NCBI RefSeq assembly: GCF_003028855.1
Contig: NZ_CP028324.1
Location: 3,596,001-3,660,000 of the forward strand
DNA: 64,000 nt
Source: Pseudoduganella armeniaca
GTDB lineage: Bacteria > Pseudomonadota > Gammaproteobacteria > Burkholderiales > Burkholderiaceae_D
Direction: 5' to 3'
Shown here: positions 29,179-38,049 of the stretch, piece after piece
Layout of the letters: each line of letters begins with the position of its first letter
How positions within the stretch are numbered: the stretch's first letter is position 1
Made by a program: the position numbers and the translations under genes
The notes under the pieces: generated by a model
Told to the model about the DNA's origin: nothing
Databases searched by the model: none
The model's input: only the letters and a program-made list of their open reading frames with translations

Positions 29179-29310
29179 GCATGGCCGCCTGTCCCCGCCT
29201 GTCGCCGCCTGGGTGCCCGTTCCTGCAGCCTGTCGCAAGCAACTGGCATGCCGGCGCCCACGCACGTACAGTGCGAGCATGGACAACCGGCATGACAGAA
29301 GAGGCAACAC

Positions 29311-29445
29311 ATGATGCGCAGCGGATGGGCACACCTGGCAACCCTGGCACTGGCGGCAGCGCTGGTGGTGGCGCTCGCGGCGGCCAGCCTGGCCGTGATC
29401 GTCACCACGCACGCGGTCACGCCGCCCCTGCTGCAACACGCCTGA
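29311..29445 (+). CDS. Small single-TM protein (44 residues)
   Basis: The ATG at 29311 (MMRSGWAHLATLALAAALVV) opens a 44-residue frame with one long hydrophobic helix and a short polar tail ending TPPLLQHA. AGAAGAGG precedes it as a possible ribosome-binding site. It ends 22 bases before the next gene and may be its co-transcribed partner. There is no recognised family, and its reality rests on start context and neighbour spacing only. Confidence 0.4.
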   Translation: MMRSGWAHLATLALAAALVVALAAASLAVIVTTHAVTPPLLQHA

Positions 29446-29467
29446 TGCGGCGCGCGGGGTGACGGCC

Positions 29468-30235
29468 ATGGGCAAACAGGAATTTCTCGACGCATTGCGC
29501 AAGGCGCTGGCCGGCCTGCCGGCGGAGACGGTGGCGCGCACGCTGGCCTACTACGAGCAGCGCTTCATCGACGGTCTCACGGTCGGGCGCAGCGAAGCCG
29601 AAGTGGCGGCCGAGCTGGACGAGCCGCGCAAGATCGCCATGACCCTGCGCGCCAACAGCCACATGGCGGCGCTGGAGCCGCGCAAGGCGCCGGCCAGCCC
29701 GCTGCGCATGGCGGTGTCGTTCGTCGGCCTGGCCGTGTTCAACCTGTTCATGGTCGTGCCGGCCGCCGTGTTCGCGGCCCTGCTGATGGCGCTCTACATC
29801 GCGTCGAGCAGCGTCTACGTCAGCGGCATCGCCATCACCGCCAGCGGCCTGGCGGGCGCCAACGAGATCGTCCTGGCCGGCCCGCTGCACAACCTGGTCG
29901 GCTTCGCCAGCGACGACGAGGATGGCGCCATGCAAACCCGCATCTCGATCGGCGACGAAGGCATCCACATCGAACAGGAGGAGGCTGCGCAACGCAAGGA
30001 CGCGGCCAGCCGCTCCGAGCGCATCCTCGACAGCGCCGAGGCGATGGCGGACGGCAGCGTGCGCATCGCCATCGACCGCGAGGGCTCATCGCGCGCGGCC
30101 CAGGTCACCCTGGGCGGCGGCATGATCCTGGGCGGCATCGGCCTGTTCCTGCTGTCGCTGGTCGTGACCCGCTACACGGGCGTCGGCCTGAAACGCTACG
30201 TGCAAATGAATTATTCCCTGTTGCGAGGACGCTGA
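29468..30235 (+). CDS. HAAS/DUF1700-like membrane protein
   Basis: A 255-residue protein. The N-terminal ~70 residues (MGKQEFLDALRKALAGLPAE, ARTLAYYEQRFIDGL, AELDEPRKIA) form the helical HAAS/DUF1700 signature. Transmembrane segments follow (AVSFVGLAVFNLFMVVPAAVFAAL and a last one near GGIGLFLLSLVV), with an acidic soluble stretch between. The family usually sits with PadR regulators and DUF2807-like surface proteins. The latter follows here after one base, but no PadR gene is seen. The ATG at 29468 follows GGGGTGA; a GTG at 29459 is an alternative start. Confidence 0.8.
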   Translation: MGKQEFLDALRKALAGLPAETVARTLAYYEQRFIDGLTVGRSEAEVAAELDEPRKIAMTLRANSHMAALEPRKAPASPLRMAVSFVGLAVFNLFMVVPAAVFAALLMALYIASSSVYVSGIAITASGLAGANEIVLAGPLHNLVGFASDDEDGAMQTRISIGDEGIHIEQEEAAQRKDAASRSERILDSAEAMADGSVRIAIDREGSSRAAQVTLGGGMILGGIGLFLLSLVVTRYTGVGLKRYVQMNYSLLRGR

Positions 30236-30236
30236 C

Positions 30237-31049
30237 ATGCGCTTGCGAACCCTCGTCAAGATCGCGCTGTCGCTGCTGGTACTGGCCTTCGTGCTGGTCG
30301 GCGTGTCGTACAGCATGCTGCGCGCCCAGGGCGTCGCCAACCCCTCCAGCACGGCCGGCCGGGTCACCCGCAGCGAAACACGCGAAATCGGCAACGGCAT
30401 CCGCGCCATCGACCTGGAAGGCCCGATCGACCTGACGGTGCGCCAGGGCGCGGTGCCGAAGCTGAAGGTGCGCGGCGAACAGCGCCTGCTGGGCAACGTG
30501 GCGACGACGCAGGAGGGCGCCACCCTGCGCATCGGCACCACCGGGATGGTGTTCCACCACCGCCGGCCGCTGCAGGTGGAGCTGGAGCTGCCTTCGCTGG
30601 CCGAGGTGACGGTGCGTGGCAACGGCGACAGCAGCGTGCACGGGTTTTCCGGCGAGCGCCTGCAGCTGACGATGAACGGCTCCGGCAGCCTGTCCTTCGA
30701 TGGCCGCTACCGCCACGTCAAGGCGGCCGTGCGCGGCTCGGGCACGCTCGACGTCAAGGCCGGCAACAGCGAGGAGGTCGAGCTGGAGATGGTCGGTTCC
30801 GGCACCATCGCCACTTCCGGCAGCTGCCGCAAGCTGGCCGCCGAGATTTCCGGCTCGGGCGGCATCGATGCCGAGCACATGGCCTGCGACGATGCCGTCG
30901 TCAAGATCAACGGCTCCGGTTCGACCCGTGCCTTCGCGCGCAAGTCGGCCATCGTGTCGGTCGCCGGCAGCGGCGACGCGACGGTGTATGGCAATCCCGA
31001 CGAGCGCGTGGTCAGCCGGACCGGGTCCGGCTCGGTGGACTTCGAATAG
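30237..31049 (+). CDS. DUF2807-like (head GIN domain) cell-surface protein
   Basis: A 270-residue exported protein with an N-terminal signal/anchor (ALSLLVLAFVLVGVSYSML). A repetitive beta-solenoid-like body is marked by regularly spaced Gly-Ser-Gly turns (MNGSGSLSF, VRGSGTLDV, MVGSGTIAT, EISGSGGID, INGSGSTRA, VAGSGDATV, RTGSGSVDF). This is the usual look of DUF2807 proteins, which occur with HAAS/DUF1700 membrane proteins, as here. It is probably periplasmic or surface-exposed. Molecular role is unknown. Confidence 0.85.
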   Translation: MRLRTLVKIALSLLVLAFVLVGVSYSMLRAQGVANPSSTAGRVTRSETREIGNGIRAIDLEGPIDLTVRQGAVPKLKVRGEQRLLGNVATTQEGATLRIGTTGMVFHHRRPLQVELELPSLAEVTVRGNGDSSVHGFSGERLQLTMNGSGSLSFDGRYRHVKAAVRGSGTLDVKAGNSEEVELEMVGSGTIATSGSCRKLAAEISGSGGIDAEHMACDDAVVKINGSGSTRAFARKSAIVSVAGSGDATVYGNPDERVVSRTGSGSVDFE

Positions 31050-31062
31050 CGCGCCGGCTACC

Positions 31063-32304
31063 TCAGCCGCGCGCCAGCCAGCGCGCCGCGTCGCGCCCCG
31101 CGGCCACGCCGCTGGCCAGGCAGGCCGTCAGCAGATAGCCGCCGGTCGGCGCCTCCCAGTCCAGCATCTCGCCGACCACGAATATGCCCGGCAGCGCGCG
31201 CAGCATCGTGCCTTCCAGCGCCTCGAACCGTACCCCGCCGGCGCTGCTGATCGCCTCGTCGATGGGGCGCGGCGCGCGCAGGGTCAGCGGCAGCGCCTTC
31301 AGGCCAGTGGCCAGCCGGACCGGATCGTGGTAGGCCTCCTTGCTCAGGCACTCGTGCAGCAACCCGGCCTTGACGCCCTTGACGTGCAACCGGCCCTGCA
31401 GGTGCGATGCCAACGAGCGGCTGCCGCGCGGCCGGCTCACCTCCTCCAGCACCCGCTCATGGCTCAGGTCGGGCAGCAGGTCCAACTCGATCGTCACGCT
31501 GCCGTGCGCCGCGATCGCATCGCGGAGCGGCGCCGACATCGCATAGACCAAGCTGCCTTCGACACCGGTCGCCGTGACGACGAACTGGCCCTGCTTGCGC
31601 ACGCGCCGGCCGTCGCCGTCGGTCCAGGTGGCGGCCACCGTCGTCAGCGGCTGGCCGGCATGGCGGCAGGCGAAATGTTCGCTCCAGCCCACGTCGAAGC
31701 CGCAGTTGGACGGCTGCAAGGGTGCCACGTCGATACCCCGCTCGGCCAGCAGCGGCACCCAGGCACCGTCGGAACCCAGTCGCGCCCAACTGGCGCCGCC
31801 CAGCGCCAGGATGGTCGCGTCGGCGTGTACCAGCTTGCCGCCGGCCGGCGTGTCGAAGCGCAGCGCACCGTCCTGCCAGCCGCTCCAGCGGTGGCGCTGG
31901 TGCAGATGCACGCCCGCTTCGCGCAGCCGGTGCAGCCAGGCACGCAGCAGCGGCGCCGCCTTCATCTCGGTGGGGAAGACGCGCTGCGAGGTGCCGACGA
32001 AGGTTTCGACACCCAGGCCGTGCACCCAGGCGCGCACCGCTTCCGGGCCGAATGCATCGAGCATCGGCCGCAGCACGCCGGCGCGGGCGCCGTAGCGGGT
32101 GACGAACTGCTCGTAGGGTTCCGCATGGGTGATGTTCATGCCGCCGCGCCCGGCCAGCAGGAACTTGCGGCCGCTGGAGGCCATCGCGTCGTAGACGTGG
32201 ATGTCGCAGGCGCCGGCGGCGGCCAGCGTCTCGGCGGCCATCAGGCCGGCGGGGCCGCCGCCGATGATGGCGACGACGGGGCGTGGAGGGGTGTGGGTGC
32301 TCAT
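31063..32304 (-). CDS. TIGR03862-type NAD(P)/FAD-dependent oxidoreductase (HI0933/BaiN family)
   Basis: A 413-residue flavoprotein. FAD-binding motif VVAIIGGGPAGLMAAETLAA, then SSGRKFLLAGRGGMNITH characteristic of the HI0933 family, and the C-terminal motif LPGIFVVGEMLDWEAPTGGY with LLTACLASGVAAG. Related proteins include BaiN bile-acid dehydroxylation reductases, but the substrate of this subfamily is not known. It is a single gene convergent with the DUF2807-like gene (13 bases). Confidence 0.85.
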   Translation of the reverse strand: MSTHTPPRPVVAIIGGGPAGLMAAETLAAAGACDIHVYDAMASSGRKFLLAGRGGMNITHAEPYEQFVTRYGARAGVLRPMLDAFGPEAVRAWVHGLGVETFVGTSQRVFPTEMKAAPLLRAWLHRLREAGVHLHQRHRWSGWQDGALRFDTPAGGKLVHADATILALGGASWARLGSDGAWVPLLAERGIDVAPLQPSNCGFDVGWSEHFACRHAGQPLTTVAATWTDGDGRRVRKQGQFVVTATGVEGSLVYAMSAPLRDAIAAHGSVTIELDLLPDLSHERVLEEVSRPRGSRSLASHLQGRLHVKGVKAGLLHECLSKEAYHDPVRLATGLKALPLTLRAPRPIDEAISSAGGVRFEALEGTMLRALPGIFVVGEMLDWEAPTGGYLLTACLASGVAAGRDAARWLARG

Positions 32305-32337
32305 AGGGGCGGTATTGTAAACCGCCGGCGTTGGCCT

Positions 32338-32431
32338 GGGGACTGTCCCCGAAGTTTACGCCGCTCCGCCGAACCCGTGGTGTCAGGCACCTGTTTGCGG
32401 GTCTCCGACCCGCAAACAGGTGCCTGACACC
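32338..32431. repeat. Family palindrome downstream of moaD
   Basis: A half element GGGGACTGTCCCC (32338-32350) is followed at 32379-32431 by a perfect hairpin. It begins GGTGTCAGGCACCTG, has 25-base arms and a TCC loop. The hairpin is nearly identical to that at 35516 apart from one compensated base pair. Confidence 0.85.
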
Positions 32432-32460
32432 GGGGCCTCCCTTGCGCCGCCGTGGCTACG

Positions 32461-32718
32461 TCACCCGCCCGTCACCGGCGGGAAGAACGCCACCTCGGCG
32501 CCATCCACCAGCGCCGTCTGCGCATCGCACATGCGCTGATTGAAGGCCATGCGCAGCGCGCGGCCCTCGGCCAGCGCGCCCGCCCAGGGTTCCCCGCGCG
32601 CGATCAGCAACGCGCGCAGCGCGCCTACGGTGGTCACGTCGGCCGGCACGTCGATCGCCTCGGCGCCCGTGCCGACGGTCTCGCGCACGCTGGCGAAGAA
32701 TTTCAAGTTGATACGCAT
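32461..32718 (-). CDS. moaD: Molybdopterin synthase small subunit
   Basis: An 85-residue ubiquitin-like sulfur carrier (MRINLKFFASVRETVGTG) ending in the obligatory Gly-Gly (FFPPVTGG), which is thiocarboxylated to deliver sulfur to precursor Z with MoaE. The gene follows moeA with one base between. moaE is not downstream, which is unusual, as moaD-moaE are normally adjacent; it must be elsewhere. Confidence 0.95.
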   Translation of the reverse strand: MRINLKFFASVRETVGTGAEAIDVPADVTTVGALRALLIARGEPWAGALAEGRALRMAFNQRMCDAQTALVDGAEVAFFPPVTGG

Positions 32719-32719
32719 G

Positions 32720-33937
32720 TCAGTACAGCAGCTCGTTGAACGGAATGAAGCGGACGATGTCGTCCGCCGCGATGGCCTGGCCGGCCGGGTTGTCGATCAG
32801 GCCCTCGCCCCAGACGGTGGAGGTCAGCACGCCCGAGCTCTGGTTCGGGAACAGGTCCAGGCCGCCGGCCGCGTTGCGGCGCGCGCGCAGGAACTCGTTG
32901 CGGCGGTCGCCCTTGTACGCGAAATCGGCGCGCAGCAGGTAAGGCTGCGGCGCTGGCACCTCGGCACCCTGCAGGCGCAGCAGGAACGGCCGCACGAACA
33001 GCATGAAGGTGACGAAGCTGGATACGGGATTACCCGGCAGTCCGAGGAAGAAGGCCTGGCCGACCTCGCCGAACGCCAGCGGCTTGCCCGGCTTGACGGC
33101 GATCTGCCACATGTTCAGCTTTCCTTCCGCTTCCACGGCCGGCTTGATGTGGTCTTCCTCGCCGACCGAGACGCCGCCGGACGTGATGATCAGGTCACTG
33201 ACGTCGGCCGCCTCGCGCAGCACGGCGCGGGTGGCGACCAGCGAATCGGGCACGATGCCGAAATCGGCGATCTCGCAGCCCAGGTTTTCCAGCAGCGCGC
33301 GCAGGGTGAAGCGGTTCGAATTGTAGATGCCGCCCGGCGCCAGCGGCTCGCCCGGCATGGTCAGCTCGTCGCCGGTGAAGAACACGGCCACGCGCAGCTT
33401 GCGCCGCACCGGCAGTTCGGCCAGGCCGACCGAGGCGGCCAGGCCCAGCTCCTGGCTGCGCAGCCGGGTGCCGGCGCGCAGGATGACGCTGCCGGCCGTG
33501 ATGTCCTCGCCGCGCCGGCGGATCCAGTCGCCGGCCTGCGGCACGTGGCGGATCGTGACGTTGCCGTCGGCCGCCTCGCACTGCTCCTGCATCACGACCG
33601 CGTCCGCGCCCTCGGGAATGAAGGCGCCCGTGAAGATGCGCGCCGCGCTGCCGGGCCGCAGCGGTTCGCCCACGTGACCGGCCGGGATGCGCTGCGAGAT
33701 GGGTAACGTTGCGGCACCAGAGGCGCAATCGGCCGCGCGCACGGCATAGCCGTCCATCTGCGTGTTGTCGAAGCCCGGCACGTCCAGGGTCGAGACCTGG
33801 TCGGCGGCCAGCACGCGGCCGTTCGCCTTCAGCGTCGCGACTCGCTCTACTTCGGCGACGGGGCGCGCGGCGGCCAGCAGCGTGTCGAGCGCCTGCTGGA
33901 CCGTCAACATCGGAGGGATCAGCTTATCGGCCGCCAT
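32720..33937 (-). CDS. moeA: Molybdopterin molybdenumtransferase
   Basis: A 405-residue enzyme inserting molybdate into adenylated molybdopterin. Motifs are FDNTQMDGYAVRA, the RIFTGAFIPEGADAVV block, GDELTMPG, TSGGVSVGEEDHIK and KPGKPLAFG with GLPGNPVSSF. The ATG at 33937 overlaps the thrC stop (TGATG), and a GTG one codon upstream is also possible. It is part of a thrC-moeA-moaD operon, an arrangement seen in several betaproteobacteria. Confidence 0.95.
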   Translation of the reverse strand: MAADKLIPPMLTVQQALDTLLAAARPVAEVERVATLKANGRVLAADQVSTLDVPGFDNTQMDGYAVRAADCASGAATLPISQRIPAGHVGEPLRPGSAARIFTGAFIPEGADAVVMQEQCEAADGNVTIRHVPQAGDWIRRRGEDITAGSVILRAGTRLRSQELGLAASVGLAELPVRRKLRVAVFFTGDELTMPGEPLAPGGIYNSNRFTLRALLENLGCEIADFGIVPDSLVATRAVLREAADVSDLIITSGGVSVGEEDHIKPAVEAEGKLNMWQIAVKPGKPLAFGEVGQAFFLGLPGNPVSSFVTFMLFVRPFLLRLQGAEVPAPQPYLLRADFAYKGDRRNEFLRARRNAAGGLDLFPNQSSGVLTSTVWGEGLIDNPAGQAIAADDIVRFIPFNELLY

Positions 33938-35408
33938 CACAGCCCCGTGTTGGCGGCGATGTACGCCTTCATCTTGTCCACGTCCGGCGGCATCACGGTG
34001 AATTTCTGCGGCAGGGCCTCGATGTCCTCGAAGCCGGCCGGACGCTCGGCATCCTCACCCAGCGCTTCCAGGATGGTCTCGTTGAATTTCGCCGCCAGCG
34101 CCGTTTCCAGCACGATCATCGGCACGCCTTCTTCCAGGTATTCCTTGGCGACCTTGATGCCGTCCGCCGTGTGCGTGTCGATGACGATGCCATAGTCGTC
34201 GGCCACGTCGCGGATGGTCTGCACGCGGTCGAGGTGGGTCGACTTGCCGGATTTGAAGCCGTACTGCGCCACTTTGGCGAATTCATCGCCGTCGCTGCCG
34301 GCCTTGCCGGACAGGTCGAAGCCGCCTTCGGTCTCCACCTTGGCGAACAGCGCGCGCACGCGCGCCGGGTCGCGCCCGACCAGGTCGTAGACGAAGCGCT
34401 CGAAATTGGAGGCCTTGCTGATGTCCATCGACGGGCTGCTGGTATGGTGCGTCTCGGCCGACTTGCGCACGCGGTAGACGCCGGTGCGGAAGAATTCGTC
34501 CAGCACGTCGTTCTCGTTGGTGGCCACCACCAGCTTGTCGATCGGCAGGCCCATCATGCGGGCGATATGGCCGGCGCAGATATTGCCGAAGTTCCCCGAC
34601 GGGACGGTGAACGACACCTTCTGCTCGTTCGACGTGGTCGCGGCCAGGTAGCCGCGGAAGTAGTACACCACCTGCGCCACCACCCGGGCCCAGTTGATGG
34701 AATTGACGGTACCGATCTTGTGGCGCGCCTTGAATTCCAGGTCGTTCGAGACGGCCTTGACCATGTCCTGGCAGTCGTCGAACACGCCTTCCACCGCGAT
34801 ATTGAAGATGTTCGGATCCTGCAGCGAGAACATCTGGGCGGTCTGGAAGGCGCTCATCTTCTTGTGCGGCGACAGCATGAAGACCTTCACGCCGCGCTTG
34901 CCGCGCATCGCATATTCGGCCGCGCTGCCCGTGTCGCCCGAGGTGGCGCCGAAGATGTTCAGCTGCGCGTCCTGCTTGGCCAGCGCGTATTCGAACAGGT
35001 TGCCCAGCAACTGCATCGCCATGTCCTTGAACGCCAGGGTCGGGCCGTTCGACAACGCCTGCAGCACCAGCTTCTTGCCGCCTTCCTCTTCCAGCACGCG
35101 CAGCGGCGTGATGTCGGCCGCGCTTTCGTCCGGGCGCGCGTTGCGGTACACCTCGGGGTATAGGTCTTGCGTGCCAGCGCGGCCAGGTCCGCCGCCGGGA
35201 TATCGGTCGCGAACTTCTTCAGGACCTCGATGGCGAGATCGGCATACGACAGCTTGCGCCAGGCATCCAGTTCGGCGGGCGTCACTTGCGGGTACTCGGC
35301 CGGCAGGTACAGGCCGCCGTCGGGGGCCAGGCCGCCCAGGAGAATATCGGAAAATTGTGCGGCGGAGGATGCGGCCGATGCGTCGGCGCGGGTGGACACG
35401 TAATGCAT
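33937..35408 (-). CDS. thrC: Threonine synthase, frameshifted in the N-terminal part
   Basis: PLP enzyme converting O-phosphohomoserine to threonine. The first 84 residues (MHYVSTRADASAASSAAQFS through AALARKTYT) are in one frame from 35408. The rest (EVYRNARPDESAADITPLRV to AYIAANTGL) is in the next frame. One missing base in the CCCC run at 35155-35158 restores a 490-residue protein. The PLP lysine lies in GPTLAFKDMAMQ, and ATSGDTGSAAEYAM and VPSGNFGNICAGHIA are visible. The usual upstream neighbour hom is absent here. Translation of moeA is coupled to the end of this gene. Confidence 0.93.
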
Positions 35409-35515
35409 GGTTCAGAAATCCGGTTAGGCTGCGATGGGGAAGACTATTATAGTGCCACCGGACATTCTGCGTAGATTCTGGCAATTATCTGAATAATATG
35501 CTGGCCAAGACCCGT

Positions 35516-35615
35516 GGTGTCAGGCACTTGTTTGCGGGTCTCCGACCCGCAAACAAGTGCCTGACACCGGCGGGTTATTTGCCGCGGACCCCTCCGCAAA
35601 CAGGTGCCTGACACC
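35516..35615. repeat. Family palindrome plus half element between thrC and sdaA
   Basis: A perfect hairpin at 35516-35568 begins GGTGTCAGGCACTTG, with 25-base arms and loop TCC. A lone right half, GCAAACAGGTGCCTGACACC, follows at 35596-35615. The half element carries CAGGTG while the full hairpin carries CAAGTG, so it comes from the variant seen at 32379. Confidence 0.85.
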
Positions 35616-35644
35616 GGCGGGCTGGAGCCGCCGGCTTCTTCGCG

Positions 35645-37024
35645 TCAGCAAGCCGCGTGGTTGACGGTCACCACGTGGATGGCCAGCCCGCCCAGCGAGG
35701 TTTCCTTGTATTTGGCCTGCATGTCGGCCCCCGTCTGGCGCATCGTCTCGATCACCTCGTCCAGGCTGACGAAGTGGGTGCCGTCGCCCTTCAGCGACAA
35801 CGACGCGGCCGTGATGGCCTTGACCGCGCCCATGCCGTTGCGCTCGATGCAGGGGATCTGCACCAGGCCGCCGATCGGGTCGCAAGTCATGCCCAGGTGG
35901 TGCTCGATGCCGATTTCCGCCGCGTTCTCGATCTGCGCGTTCGAGCCGCCCAGCGCCGCGACCAGGCCGGCGGCGGCCATCGCGCAGGCCACGCCCACTT
36001 CGCCCTGGCAGCCGATCTCCGCGCCGGAGATCGACGCGTTGCGCTTGCACAGCATGCCGATGGCGGCCGCCGTCAGCAGGAACACACGCACGCCGCTGAC
36101 CGGGTCGAGCGGCTTGCAGTCTTCCGCATAGTATTTCAGCACGGCCGGGATGATGCCGGCGGCGCCATTGGTGGGTGCCGTCACGACGCGGCCGCCCGCC
36201 GCGTTCTCCTCGTTGACGGCCATCGCGTACAGGCTGACGCCATTGAGTGCGTCGTGCGGCAGCTCGTTGGCGCGGTCGGCGCCCTGGGCCTGGCGCCACA
36301 AGGTCGCGGCGCGGCGCTTGACGTTCAGGCCGCCCGGCAGCTGGCCGGACGTTTCCAGGCCATGGGCGATACAGCTGCGCATGACGTTCCAGATGCGGTC
36401 CAGGCCCGCGTCCAGGTCTGTCTCGGCAATCCGGGACAGCTCATTCGCGCGCAGCATGTGCGGGATGGTCAGGCCGGTGCGCTCGCCGTGCGCCAGCAGG
36501 TCGGCCATCGTGTCGAACGGGTACGGCACCGCTACCGCCGGCTGCTCGGCGGCCGCCGCGCTTTCGCCCTCGGCACGAATGAAGCCACCGCCGACCGAGT
36601 AGTAGACCTTGGACGTGCTGCTGCCGTCGGCGCGGCGCAGCACGAAACGCATGCCGTTCGGGTGTTCCGGCAGGTTTTCCGTGTTATGGAACACCAGGTT
36701 GGCCTTGCGCGTGAACGGCACGGCCTGGCCGCCCAGCAGGCGCAACTCGCCCGCCTCCTCGGCGGCGGCCAGCATGCGCTCGACCCGCTCCGGGTCCACA
36801 TCCTGCGGCGTCTCGCCCATCAGCCCCAGGATCACGGCCTTGTCGGTCGCGTGGCCCACGCCGGTCAGCGCCAGCGAGCCATACAGCTCGGCGGTGACGG
36901 CGGTGACGTCGTCCAGCGGTGCGTTCTCGGCCAGGAAGCGGCGCGCCGCCACCATCGGGCCGACGGTATGGGACGAGGACGGCCCGATGCCAATCTTGAA
37001 GAGGTCGAAAACGCTCATGTCCAT
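35645..37024 (-). CDS. sdaA: L-serine ammonia-lyase (iron-sulfur type)
   Basis: A 459-residue single-chain serine dehydratase producing pyruvate and ammonia. The N-terminal beta domain begins MSVFDLFKIGIGPSSSHTVGP. The alpha domain carries the cluster-ligand and catalytic cysteines in EDCKPLD, EIGCQGEVGVACAMAA and MTCDPIGGLVQIPCIERN. The second half shows NEENAAGGRVVTAPTNGAAG. Third gene of kbl-tdh-sdaA, 39 bases after tdh. This suggests threonine is degraded through glycine and serine to pyruvate. Confidence 0.95.
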   Translation of the reverse strand: MDMSVFDLFKIGIGPSSSHTVGPMVAARRFLAENAPLDDVTAVTAELYGSLALTGVGHATDKAVILGLMGETPQDVDPERVERMLAAAEEAGELRLLGGQAVPFTRKANLVFHNTENLPEHPNGMRFVLRRADGSSTSKVYYSVGGGFIRAEGESAAAAEQPAVAVPYPFDTMADLLAHGERTGLTIPHMLRANELSRIAETDLDAGLDRIWNVMRSCIAHGLETSGQLPGGLNVKRRAATLWRQAQGADRANELPHDALNGVSLYAMAVNEENAAGGRVVTAPTNGAAGIIPAVLKYYAEDCKPLDPVSGVRVFLLTAAAIGMLCKRNASISGAEIGCQGEVGVACAMAAAGLVAALGGSNAQIENAAEIGIEHHLGMTCDPIGGLVQIPCIERNGMGAVKAITAASLSLKGDGTHFVSLDEVIETMRQTGADMQAKYKETSLGGLAIHVVTVNHAAC

Positions 37025-37063
37025 CTGGTGTCTCTTTTATATAGTAGTGGTAATTCGTGGCGC

Positions 37064-38026
37064 TCAGGCGGGCTCGCCGACCTTGACGTCGATATTGGCC
37101 AGCATGTCGCGCACCATCTCGTCGATGCCGATGCGGGACTGCCAGCCCCAGTGCACGCGCGCTTCCTCGTCGTCCAGGCTCTGCGGCCAGGTGTCGGCGA
37201 TGGCCTGGCGGCTGTCCGGTTGATAAGCGATCTGGAAGCCCGGCACCTCGCGCTGGATCGCCGCCGCCAGCTGTTCCGGATTGAACGATACGCCGGCCAC
37301 GTTGTACGACGAGCGGATCTTCACCTTCTCCGCAGGCGCGTCCATCAGCTCGATGGTGGCGCGGATCGCGTCCGGCATGTAGATCATCGGCAGCGTCGTC
37401 TGCGGACCGAGGAAGCACTCATACGTCTCGCCGCGCAGGGCCGCGTGGAAGATCGCGATGGCGTAGTCGGTGGTGCCGCCGCCCGGCGGCGACTTGTAGC
37501 TGATGATGCCGGGGTAGCGGATGCTGCGCACGTCCACGCCGTATTTCAGGTGATAGTACTCGCACAGGCGTTCGCCGGCCAGCTTGCTGATGCCGTAGAT
37601 CGTGGTCGGGTCCATCACCGTCAGCTGCGGCGTCTCGACGGCAGGCGTGTTGGGGCCGAAGGCCGCGATCGACGACGGCCAGAACACCTTCAGCGGCTTG
37701 CCCGCCTCGCCGCGCTCGCGCGCCACCTCCAGCACGTTCAGCAGGCCGTCCATGTTCAGCTTCCAGGCGCGCAGCGGCGCCGCCTCGCCGGTGGCCGACA
37801 GCATCGCCGCCAGCTGGTACACCTGGGTGATGTCCTGCGACGACACCAGCTGGGCCAGTGCCTCCTCGTCCAGCACGTTCAGTACCTGGTACTGGGCGGC
37901 GTTATACAGGTTGGTGGGAGAAATGTCGGTGGCGAACACATTGTGCGCGCCATGCTGCGCGGCCAGCGCTTCCACCAGTTCGCTGCCGATCTGGCCATTG
38001 GCGCCGATTACCAGGATACGTTCCAT
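37064..38026 (-). CDS. NAD-dependent L-threonine 3-dehydrogenase, epimerase-like (short-chain) type
   Basis: A 320-residue extended short-chain dehydrogenase. The Rossmann motif is ILVIGANGQIGSELVEALAA, and the catalytic YxxxK is TTIYGISKLAGERL. The conserved SYKSPPGGGTTDYAIAIFH segment is typical of the UDP-galactose-epimerase-like threonine dehydrogenases, which oxidise threonine to 2-amino-3-ketobutyrate. The start at 38026 follows an AAGAAGAAC-like purine stretch; the frame is open much further upstream through kbl, which is a shadow. It lies 23 bases after kbl, the next enzyme of the pathway. Confidence 0.92.
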   Translation of the reverse strand: MERILVIGANGQIGSELVEALAAQHGAHNVFATDISPTNLYNAAQYQVLNVLDEEALAQLVSSQDITQVYQLAAMLSATGEAAPLRAWKLNMDGLLNVLEVARERGEAGKPLKVFWPSSIAAFGPNTPAVETPQLTVMDPTTIYGISKLAGERLCEYYHLKYGVDVRSIRYPGIISYKSPPGGGTTDYAIAIFHAALRGETYECFLGPQTTLPMIYMPDAIRATIELMDAPAEKVKIRSSYNVAGVSFNPEQLAAAIQREVPGFQIAYQPDSRQAIADTWPQSLDDEEARVHWGWQSRIGIDEMVRDMLANIDVKVGEPA

Positions 38027-38049
38027 CGTTGTTCTTCTTTCCAGTCCAG

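Noticed and set aside
29468..31049. PadR-type regulator expected with the HAAS/DUF1700 and DUF2807 genes
   Set aside because: No winged-helix sequence was found on either strand near these genes.
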